DNA of 64,000 bases from Clavelina lepadiformis (taxonomy: Eukaryota; Chordata; Ascidiacea; Aplousobranchia; Clavelinidae), in the NCBI RefSeq assembly GCF_947623445.1, contig NC_135241.1, positions 3,226,501 through 3,290,500 on the forward strand. The letters run 5' to 3'. Both the position numbers and the translations under genes were made by a program. The first letter of the stretch is position 1. Every line of letters begins with the position of its first letter. Below, in pieces: positions 54,721-64,000 of the stretch. Under the pieces are notes generated by a model. That model saw nothing but the letters and a program-made list of their open reading frames with translations, did no database searches and was not told the origin of the DNA.

Positions 54721-57700
54721 ATTGCTTTTGTTGTATACATTGATGCTGTAAATGAGTGTTCATTGTTTTGTGTGCAGTGAGTTTTATAACATGCATGTTT
54801 TATTATCGAAATTTTGTTTTGCAGTAACTCAAAATTGCAGTTTACCTGAATGCTGTGCCCTTCAATTCCTGGAGAGCTTTTTTCTAAAAATATTTTTGTG
54901 CTATACCATTTGTTTTTGTTTAACCTAAGCTGTGTTCACGTATTAGGCTGCCACTGTCTACTTATCGTGCGCTTTCGCTAAGAAAAACTTTTTCATTGAA
55001 CGGCAAGTGGTTTTCACAGGTCAGTGTGGATTCCGGGAATGGTGTCAGAACATTTGAAGTTTTGACTTTTCCAAGAAGACCCAAGTTTTGAAGTTTCAGT
55101 GCGGCAATTCACGGTTTGAAAACATGGTTATTAGAAAATGATGACATGGCCAAACAATTTTCTGATATACTACTAGCTTCACATTCGCATCTGAATTAGC
55201 AAAACTAGAGTATGAAGTCATGCATCGCGAAAACGTACTGCAACAAATTTAGGAACAATGTTAACCAATTTATTAAAAATAATTGGCCCACCAGTATTAA
55301 ACCATGTCAAAGTATAGCCTACTCAAATGTCTATAGAATACAAGTGCCACATTTTCAGGTGCCGGAGTTTTGTAGAGCCTGCCATTTCCTATACTATTGT
55401 ATATATTACATTTCGTGTTTGAGCAGCGTTTAGGCAGCATTGCACTCAAGGAAAAGTTTACAAAGCGATATCTTTGCCACAATTCATGTTCGCCGTTATG
55501 GATGGATGTCATAAGCTTTCTCTTGCATTTAGGAGGCGTCAAAGACCTAAAATTACGATTTTGTTGGACGTCCTACGTAGGGCTTTAAAAAACATGTTTA
55601 AATCAGAAGGAAGCATGGTTGGTGTTGTTTTCTATCTGGGAATTACCCTAGCGGTCGGCGTCCTTCAATGTACCAGGTCGCGTGCAGAATTTGGCAAAAA
55701 ATTAGCATGAAGTAGTTAAAATTGTTTTTTTTAGGCCAAAAATTCTGGTGTTTATTTTGCGCCTCTGTTTAAAAAAGTTGGAATCATGGTTTTTTGATGG
55801 CATTTTATGGAATGGTAGTCCAAAGCATACTAAATTGACATGCAGAATTTCAGAGCCTCATGTAGGATTTTTCGAGTAATCGGTCTTTTAGAAAATTCAC
55901 TGTATAATAAAACAAAGATTTTATGGCATCTTTCTAATGTTTGACGCTATCTTTACGCGGTGCGGTAATCTGTGAGCTTTCCTGCCCAGGTTAAACCCTT
56001 GACCAACCTTTCCCGTTTTGCTTTCAAACACGGTAGTGGTAACATTTATAAAAAAACTCGCTCAAAACAGGCTTGGACGCCGCAATTCCAAACCTAAAAC
56101 TTAATTTCTCGTGTTCGGAAATGTAGCGCGAAAACGGTGGAATCCAATTTGAAACCTATCTGAACAGACAAGCAACTGTCATACAATAACTTGTACGGAA
56201 GAGGAAGTATGCATTTTATCATAACTTAATAAAGCGCTCCGTCGTGAGTCATATCCACTGATTCACGGAGAACAATTTCAAAACATCAATTGTTTTGTCA
56301 AGCAGAAAAGGGGGGAAGACATTAAATAATGCAATCTATGAATTGACTGAACTAGGCACATAGACTTGACATGTGGAAGCCTGACTAAGGTACTGTAGCT
56401 TTCAAAGAAAATAAAGGTGTCACTTTCCTTTTGATCACACATTTTTCTTTTTATAATCAAATGCTAAACATAATAGGGGACTGACCTTTATCCAAGCAAA
56501 TACACGTATCTTTCTGCCAAATACTGACACATCATTTTCGGTAATTATTTTAATATTATTGCATAGCACTCTTCACTTTTATACATTTGAACATGCCAAA
56601 CACGAAACTGAGCCCCAATACATCCTCTATTGTATTTCCAAACTATATATGCTTATAAGAAACTAACTCATAAGCTATTTCACCGCAAGTCGTGACAAAT
56701 AGTGGTAAAAATTCACCAATGTATTTTACATCCCTAAAATAAAATGGATACAAACCTCTGACAAGCCATAGGCACCCTTCTATTTCTCACTGAAGTATGG
56801 TTTCCCATGTGATATCATCGATGAGCAGGCTTCCTTTTCGTATAACCATATAGATGGTATATTTAAATACGTAAACTACAGTCTTTCCACGTTTTGGTCA
56901 CTCATCTTACGATTTCCAGTGCAAAGAAATGTGCATTTAAGGGTATACAACGTATTTAATCGCAATCAAAATGGAATGTTATTAAACTTTGATATAATAG
57001 GCTGCAATTCCAAATATCATCCAAACTCCAGATGATGAGCAAATTGTACGCAAGCATCCAAATTTATTACTTTCTATGAGAGAACATATGATTAGTAGTA
57101 AAAGTTAACATGTGATACATACTGCAATTGATTTTTCAGACACTGCTTGCCAAGATTGAGCTTAATGAATCATCAATTTCTATTTCTCTCAGAACCCAGA
57201 AATACCTAAGTTGTTGTTGAGCTTAGCACGCATTGTTGCATAATGATCAGTCGCCTATTGAGGTCTGCTTTGCAGGAAGGTGTTATTCCTGAGCATTGTT
57301 ATGAGATTCAGTCATCAATATTGCTGAGAGTTTAGGATTGAGAAGTGGTTTGTTTGATTGGATTGCTTGGATTTGATTGATTGATTGATTGACTGATTGA
57401 TTGGTACATGGCAGAAGACTATGGTGCCACAAATTTGCAGTTGATTCTAATATTACAAAAATGACAAAACAAGTTTAGAAAAGTCGTATTTACAATAATA
57501 TTGACAAATGCATTTAACTGTAAATCCATGCTTATCAATATGGCAAAAATTGCAATTTTTCATACATAAGTTTCATTTGCTTATTGCTTAAAAAACCACA
57601 GAATCGCATACATTATGAAAGCATATATTTCAAACTTCAATATTATAAGAAACCCATACATTTTGGAAAATGTATGACTCTTTGTTTAATAATTTTGTCT

Positions 57701-57818
57701 GCAGTAGTATTTCATACACAAGTCTAAATTCTTCAGAAGTGGCAAAAATAACTACAACACAGTACTTTTCTGTTCAAGACTATTCTCAAAGACAGACATC
57801 GCAGTATGTAGTACACTT
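54721..57818. other. Intergenic stretch downstream of the SR-protein gene
   Basis: It holds the 3' UTR of the minus-strand SR gene at its right side. A TTGA/GATT microsatellite lies near 57370-57402. No gene or terminal-repeat element was recognised. Confidence 0.5.
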
Positions 57819-58718
57819 TCAAGGTGAGCGTGCATTTGCATCAGGAGAGCCACTAGCGCTACGGTAACTTCCGCTATTAGGTGTAACGGAACGGCTATGT
57901 TGGTCATCTGATTGTTTTTCTTCCCTAGATCTTGAACGAACAGATTTCTTTTGGGGACTTCTTGAACCACTTCTGGAACGTGATCTACCATTTCGGTCAA
58001 CTGGTGACCCATTTTCTCTGCTTGTGCTTCTTCCGTAGCGTTTATTGCTATTATGATCCATACTCCGGCTTCGACTACGAGAATATGATCTACTGCGACC
58101 TCTTGGAGATCGAGATCTTGATTTGCTGGGCCTTGGTAGATCAGCAGTAACTTTAATCCGTCTTCCATTAATTTCTTTTCCATCAAGCTTCTCAACGGCA
58201 AGTTTAACTTCACTACGAGAAGCCAATTCCACAACTCCTTCATTTTTGCGATAATGATGTGCATCCGCATAAATAACTTCCCCGTAGGAGCGCACCATAT
58301 CTTTAAGATCTTGCCATCCAACACGACTGGAGAGATTTTCAACAATAATTCTGTAACCATCGTCACTGGGGCGACCAAAATAGCCACCCGTTCCACTGCT
58401 GCTGCGGCTGGATCGATGGTTGCGCGATGATCGAGGTGGTGCAGGGGGTACATAATCAGAAACAAATGCTCCACCAGCCCCACGAGGTATCCCTCTTGCC
58501 ATTTCAAGTAAAACCCTTTCACCACAGAGATCACGTCCATTTAATTCATGTATCGCATCTTCAGCATCCCTATAATCTTCAAATTCCACAAACCCAAAGC
58601 CATTTTTCAACATTATATCATGGATTTTCCCAAACCCTCGAAAAAATCTGTCCACATCGCTTTCTCGAGCCCGGTGACTAAGGCGCCCAACATATATGCG
58701 AGGTCGTGAGTGTGACAT
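57819..58718 (-). CDS. SR splicing factor, SRSF4/5/6 (B52) type, uninterrupted
   Basis: SR proteins bind exonic enhancers and recruit U1 and U2AF during spliceosome assembly in the nucleus. The 299-aa frame has RRM1 at about 6-75 (RNP2 RIYVGRL, RNP1 [10 protein letters not shown]), a Gly/Ser/Pro linker, a second pseudo-RRM at about 120-195, and an RS-rich tail from about 197 with many RS/SR dipeptides. The signature of the pseudo-RRM, usually SWQDLKD, reads GWQDLKD (G134). The frame is unbroken by introns, whereas relatives in vertebrates are split, so it is either an intron-poor lineage gene or an old retrocopy; the clean frame argues that it works. A purine-rich leader precedes the ATG at 58718. 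A 262-codon frame in another phase overlaps it and is a shadow. Confidence 0.92.
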   Translation of the reverse strand: MSHSRPRIYVGRLSHRARESDVDRFFRGFGKIHDIMLKNGFGFVEFEDYRDAEDAIHELNGRDLCGERVLLEMARGIPRGAGGAFVSDYVPPAPPRSSRNHRSSRSSSGTGGYFGRPSDDGYRIIVENLSSRVGWQDLKDMVRSYGEVIYADAHHYRKNEGVVELASRSEVKLAVEKLDGKEINGRRIKVTADLPRPSKSRSRSPRGRSRSYSRSRSRSMDHNSNKRYGRSTSRENGSPVDRNGRSRSRSGSRSPQKKSVRSRSREEKQSDDQHSRSVTPNSGSYRSASGSPDANARSP

Positions 58719-60901
58719 ACTTTTTATATTACCTTTATCACTCCTGCTTTTGCCAAAAATTGATGTGAAATTAGGCCGGATATGTTCTTCCTTGTTGTCA
58801 ACTTCGAAAGCAAAATGGGCCAGAAAAAGCAGTTTTTAAAAATTTAATTTATGGATATTAGCTAATGTATGTGGAAACTGCAAAGAAAACATAAAATAGA
58901 ATTGGTAGACTACATACTGGTACATAGCATACCAAGTATCATTGCTGATAGGTAGGCAATGGGCAGTGGACAAAGACTATACAGCCTATTGACCCGGAAT
59001 AAAAAAATGGGACATACATGCACGAAACTTAACATGCAAGCTAATCCATTGCTTTTTCACACCAATAACCAATTTATAAAAAACAAGAAACAGGGAAAGT
59101 TTAGTTGTGTAAACATTGATTTATAATAAACAACAAATTTAGTGTCTACGACACACAATCCAGACCGCAAAGTATGGAAAGAGCACACTCAAGAATTTTT
59201 GGCCGAAAAGGTAGTGCACACTGGGAGAAGACCTATCTCTCCGAAAAAAAGGAGACACTACTTTTCTCTGTTTTATATTATAAAAGGCCAAATCTTGCTT
59301 ATCACAAAGCCGGATGTGCTGCCGCAGTGTATACTAGCTGTTTCCTTGTATACCTGCAAACTGGAATTTTGCTTCTGTGCCCCAAGATCTCAGTAAAAAC
59401 TGCCATACTCACAAGTTTAGCGAACCATCAGGCTAAACCTGTTATTTGCCGGTATAATTGGTGTCATACCTTCCAGTTTAGCACTTGATATTGTCTTTAA
59501 GTTAAATAACTTTGAATATAGCCTATGAATGTTAGACAGTGTAAAGATAACTTTGTATCACAATTTTTCTCTTCATAGAAAAGAGCATACCAAACAATCG
59601 ATACTAGTCAAACTAGTTGGTATTGTAAACGAAATTTGTCTACAAAGATAGGGCAGTAGACGGTGTAGCCTTGAACTGACATGTTGACAGTTCTAAGGCA
59701 AGGCATTACCGTGGCCTGTCAAACGTTGTAAAACGGTAAATAATAACTTCATCTTCACTAATAACACTCGTTTTCCTTTTCCAGCCAATTAGGCCTTGTG
59801 CAGCAAGCGCTTGGCGTGTCCCACTTTCCGACTTTTAATTACTGAAAATATTACAAGACGTATGAGCTTGGGGGTGTCCTTTAGTTTTGTTCACCAAGAG
59901 CGAAATTAAATAAATATTACATCATAAGTTTTCTATATTTCCTTATAACTCTATCCCATACAGGTCCAAAGGTTTGCGTTTTACATCATCACTCATCATA
60001 AACCTGCACCCCTACCGTACCGCCGTACTTTAGCCTAACCTAGTTCAACAAACGCTCGTCATAAGGCGATTTGCGTCCATGGAGTGCGGTTGTTTCGTTT
60101 CCACATTTTTCTAGACTCACAGCAGCCGTTATCACGTGATGTAAAGCGCGAATTCATCCATTGTTACTTGTTAGAAGCGCAAGAAAGAGAGAATTTATTT
60201 CACCAATCAGATAAATAAATAAACAACTCAGCTTAACAGAAAGTAACAGTTGCTTGGGCTGGCCTAACTGTTTATTCGAAAAACTCTTGCGAAAGGTGGT
60301 GATATTAGCCTACTCAGAGGACTTATGGCCCACTGGACTACTACCATATCATAAAGTTGTTTTTTACGTCATTACATGTTTTCACGTCATACTGGCCCAA
60401 TGGGCCCCCTTAAATTAGCTGGTGTTTGAGGGTGAGAGTATGGCTTTGAGAGGGTTAGACTAGTGATTAGCCGGACTGCAGAGTGTGGCAGTTTTTGCCA
60501 GTTTTCTTTTAACGTTTATTTAACTTAATACTATCTCTATTATCAGCCTTTAATTATCACATTGCATCAGTGTCCAAATTTAACTGTAACAATTATTTTT
60601 TTGGTTTATTTTTTATTGTTATTTGCACGTTGGGTTTAGTGGCCGTGGTAACCACTGATTGTCTTTATCTTGTATTAACATCATTTTTGCACGTTTTAAG
60701 CCCATGGCCTTTGCTGCTTATCCTAGTCACTGTCTGCTGGCTAAACTGTGATGTTTTTACATTGTAATGGTTAATATTTTGTTTTTCGTTCCCTCAGTGA
60801 TGGTGAAAATAAATAAATAAATATTTTCTGAGCCTTTATGTCAGTTAACTGCTAAGTCTGCTTGAGATACATACAGTGGTATAGTCTTTTCTTTCAAAAA
60901 T
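58719..60901. other. Spacer between divergent SR-protein and unrecognised genes
   Basis: The SR gene and the gene starting at 60902 point away from each other, so their promoters should lie here. Open frames at 59142-59488 and 60570-60767 have no family likeness. Nothing else recognised. Confidence 0.45.
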
Positions 60902-63900
60902 ATGCCTTGTTTCCCTGGGATGCTACAAGCCCCAGTCAAGGGATTTTTAAGGCCAGGTGTTTGGATGCCTTGCGCACGAGACTTTCATCAGCATGTAGAA
61001 AGGTGAGAAAATTTCCCAGCTGGTCCTATATTTTAGTGTTCAATGTGCAGTAAAATACGAACAGCTGTGTATGTTGAAATCATGAATTTTGAAATGCCAG
61101 ACGCCTTTGCAGTTGGATTGAAAACTGTCTGACTAACATGAATTAGGTTGAGTTACAAAATAATTTAGTTAGGTATGGTGTAGTCTTTAGCTTAATCTTT
61201 AAAACAGTGTTGTTGCAGTTGCATTATGTGAAAAGAGGGAATTTCTGTGGTTATAACTGCATGATTACGTTCAATATTTTTTTGGAGATAGCTGTATTTC
61301 AGAAATGAATGGCCTGCTGTGAAACATTGGTTTATATATATATATATATATATTTGCCAAAACGAACATACATATACATTTGTTATTTTTCTTGGTTAAA
61401 TACAAGTGATATTGGTATGCTTTTTTAACAATGACTTTGCCAGTTTTCTTCTCATTTTTACCTCACCATTCTTTTTTCTTATGCCCCCATATATATTTTT
61501 TTTGTTTTCATTGATGGCCAAACGGGAACTTTTGGTTAAACAAAACATTTCCTCTCTAACATTATGTAGTTCTTTTGACATATAAAGTATGCATATTTAT
61601 AAGTTATTTAGCTTACATGTAAAATATCTATAAGTTAGCTTACATATATGATATATATATATAATATTTTTATATTTTTGTCATATATATACATATGCTA
61701 AAAACATTTATTAATTTATGTAGTTGGAAGATAGATGATGATCCAACTCATTGTTTAGAAGAAATTCTTATTGCTACTGAAAATTTAAATGAAGTTGAAC
61801 ATCCAACTGAGTTTTATGTTAATAAGGTGCACAATATGCATTATTTGACTTACTAGTAGTTTAGAATGTAAACAGTTATATATATATATATATATGTGGT
61901 ATATATGTATATTTTTTAGTTTATACTTTTTTCAGATTTTGTGGCAAAGTATTAGTTCTTTTCATAGTTATAAAACTTCATTTAATAAAACCAGTGTTAG
62001 AGCCAACTGTAGCACTGGATATTTTCGAGTAACAGAGCAGCAGTATTTTGACAAATAAATGAGTAGTGTAACAAAGCACGAGTTTAAGGAGCACAAGAGT
62101 TACATGTAATATTGGTAACAACACCTGGCAATGTGACTGCTTTTATGCCTTCAACTATCATATCGATGATATAACTTTGTTTACTGATTATTGCTGTAGA
62201 TGCAGGCATGCTTCATTTTCTGACTTGTTTGTTGGCACATCAATTTAACGATAGTATTAGTAAAAACATAACAAAGTAAAATCAGTAGCACCTGCAATTT
62301 TTGTAGAAAATGAATGACATAGTAAGACATGAAGTATTAGTCTTAATTTTTGTATAAAGTGTCTGTAGTAGGCTACAGTTTTTTTTTATTATCTAGAAGC
62401 TTTTAAAATCATTAAGTCTTCTTTTTCATTTTTCACTTAACGATTCTTTTAAAAATTCTTGGAATAAAAAATGAAATTGTAACAAAATTGTTCACTTAAA
62501 GACTCCACTTTTCTAAGTAAATAAAATATGATTTGTAGAAATTATATATACGCTCACACGACGTGATTATGCAATAATACACAAGCCATTAAGCCTTCAT
62601 GCAAGATTGCTATTAGACCATTCTCATGTTCTTCATAAGTCAGACCCAATATATCTGGTAGACGTTTCGCACAAAAAAATGTGACTTACACCCGATTGCG
62701 ATAATTTTAAAACCTTAACGCCTGCTGTTGAGTGTATGAATAGCAAGTACATTTATGCAAGTAGCTGAGTATTCGCAATACAGTGAGACCTCGTTAATCC
62801 GTACCCCGATGAACCGGAATCCCCGATATCCGACACAAAACTGCCGGGAACGGATATCTTCCTATGCATTTTACCCCTTTAATCCGGAAACCCCGCTGTC
62901 CGACTCCGACACAAAAGTTTTGGAATAAATGTGCTAAATCAATAGCAATAAAATCCGATAAACCGGATTATTAACAGTTAAGCGAAAATGATTCACGATT
63001 GTCCTAATACAGTATGTAGTTAGTTGACAAAACAATAGCCGATTATCCGATTATCTACGCATAATAACGTTGCGGTCTTTATTGATTCAAAAGTACAGTA
63101 CTGTACAGCATTGCGCTTTGTAAAAAAATTTAGCTGTGCTAATCAGTATGCTCAACATAGGAACAAACAACGCTTCCGCGGTTGCAAAAAAATACGTACA
63201 GTACATCGGTTGAGTGCGGCAATCTATTGAAGACATACTGCTGCAACTCAATCGTGCTATCAGCTTTTGATATTGCATTGCGCAAAGATTAGAAACAGGT
63301 CAAAGAAAGTTCAAGACTGCTGATCCTGCCGGAATGCTTCGCCATGCAAGAGCGGTTGTCAAACCGATTTGCGGCCGCATGTTCGTCACTTCTGACTTAG
63401 AGCATTCGTCTTTAATACGGTGGTTCTGGGGTTCGACACTGGGTCGGATCATACAAAAAATATAATTTTGTTTTAGTTGCTGTCCAGCCAGAAACTCGGT
63501 ACTTAGAATTGGAGTAAGGTGCATACTGCGTTTTTAACACGGTACTGCATTTGCAAGATTGATTGATTTTTTACTTTCCAATAATCCGGATACCCCGCTA
63601 AACCGACATTTTTTGACGAAACGAAGTGGTCCGGATTAACGAGGTCTCACTGTACTCATATTTGTGGCACGCTGATTGATAAGTGACCTTGGAGATATCC
63701 AGATTGTGTTTGTTCTTACTCTTGATGCAATTAGTTCCCCATAATCTATCACTGGTTAACACTTATAGTATAAATGCTAATGTATCTGCATACTAAAGAA
63801 CAAATAAAGTATATTTTGCTGTTTTAGGTTAGATATGATGATAGTTGGGTGCAAATTTTTTGTTACACCCCTGCTGGTTGGCTTGATGTTATGGAAATAG

Positions 63901-63938
63901 ATTTATGCAAATACGGAGAAAATATGTCATTAGCAAAG
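60902..63938 (+). CDS. Unrecognised gene, first three coding exons (continues off the window)
   Basis: Exons 60902-61002, 61724-61826 and 63828-63938 join in frame with GT/AG borders to 105 residues, beginning MPCFPGMLQAPVKGFLRP. The exons read as real protein: PGVWMPCARDFHQHVE, then SWKIDDDPTHCLEEILI and a polar stretch to YVNK, then VRYDDSWVQIFCYTPAGWLD and VMEIDLCKYGENMSLAK. The last exon's aromatic-rich strands (DDSWVQIF...GWLDVMEIDL) hint at a small beta-barrel such as a Tudor domain, but I do not recognise the family. The ATG is the first in frame; an upstream non-coding exon is possible. Intron 2 contains a pogo-like MITE. After 63938 a GTAAAA donor follows and the window ends soon after. 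Confidence 0.6.
61332..61354. repeat. TA microsatellite
   Basis: About 12 TA units in intron 1 of the unrecognised gene. Similar shorter runs occur near 61648-61662 and 61879-61894. Confidence 0.8.
62781..63652. mobile_element. pogo/Tigger-like MITE, 872 bp
   Basis: Ends CAGTGAGACCTCGTTAATCC on the left and the same sequence inverted on the right, flanked by TA on both sides, as Tc1/mariner-pogo elements are. Further inward, CCGGAAT/CCCCG and GGATACCCCGCT blocks mirror each other. The interior has no transposase frame and holds a tRNA-like SINE fragment. Confidence 0.9.
63381..63452 (+). mobile_element. tRNA-like SINE head inside the pogo-like MITE
   Basis: TTAGAGCATTCGTCTTTAAT resembles the D-arm end and anticodon arm of a tRNA, and GGGGTTCGACACTGGG is a good box B/T-arm. 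Box A is degraded (cacttctgac). An A-rich stretch (acaaaaaatataat) follows. It is not a functional tRNA gene by eye because the acceptor stem does not close. Confidence 0.55.
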
Positions 63939-64000
63939 GTAAAATTATGACCGTTCTTTCATCATCTCATGTTAGAAATATGAACTTTTATAGTTTATCA

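Noticed and set aside
57752-58540. 262-codon frame overlapping the SR-protein gene
   Set aside because: Shifted-frame shadow of the SR coding region; its long length comes from the RS-repeat codon bias.
63381-63452. Functional tRNA gene
   Set aside because: Box B is good, but box A is degraded and the acceptor stem does not pair, so it is a SINE head.
1-64000. CRISPR arrays, operons, bacterial promoters or ribosome-binding sites
   Set aside because: The window is intron-rich eukaryotic DNA; the regular short repeats seen are microsatellites or transposon subrepeats.

Overview
This looks like about 64 kb of animal nuclear DNA. The genes are split by many short introns with GT/AG borders. The intergenic DNA is AT-rich and full of small DNA transposons. 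Compact introns (23 coding exons in under 8 kb for NAA25), roughly one gene per 6-7 kb, and the gene set suggest an invertebrate deuterostome such as a tunicate. That placement is inference. All exon models were spliced by eye from reading frame, splice-site consensus and remembered family sequences; no database search was run.

Layout: NAA25 (NatB auxiliary subunit, minus, 1369-9188); a repeat-rich spacer; a two-domain galectin (plus, 14837-17797); UNC119 (minus, 19322-22138); a spacer with a hAT element that keeps a BED-like zinc-finger reading frame; a galactose-3-O-sulfotransferase-like gene (minus, 27712-30475); an RDH13-like retinol dehydrogenase/SDR (minus, 31739-35388); myo-inositol oxygenase MIOX (minus, 37576-49053); a single-pass membrane protein with PPxY-type motifs (plus, from 53666, 5' end not found); an intronless SR splicing factor (minus, 57819-58718); and the 5' part of an unrecognised gene (plus, from 60902, running off the window).

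The most striking object is a 7.7-kb DNA transposon in MIOX intron 2 (40758-48473). It has inverted repeats of about 530-540 bp, a 6-bp target duplication, TAC...GTA ends and an IS3-like DDE transposase, which fits the IS3EU superfamily. It carries two convergent genes, the transposase and a small protein ending in a HECT-type ubiquitin-ligase C-lobe. Each begins with a 22-codon exon encoding the same C-x2-C...C-x2-C zinc ribbon at identical spacing, followed by a phase-1 intron. A third, broken barrel-like reading frame lies between the left repeat and the HECT gene.

The rest of the mobile DNA comprises about nine hAT-type elements, most with 8-bp target duplications; a four-copy palindromic MITE family, three copies of which hold a perfect TGACGTCA; tRNA-derived SINEs; a dispersed repeat; and a pogo-like MITE. 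Several are nested, which gives a relative order of insertion. The host genes have unrelated jobs (protein N-terminal acetylation, glycan binding, lipid-protein trafficking, glycan sulfation, retinoid/SDR metabolism, inositol catabolism, splicing), so this is an ordinary euchromatic neighbourhood and not a pathway cluster.
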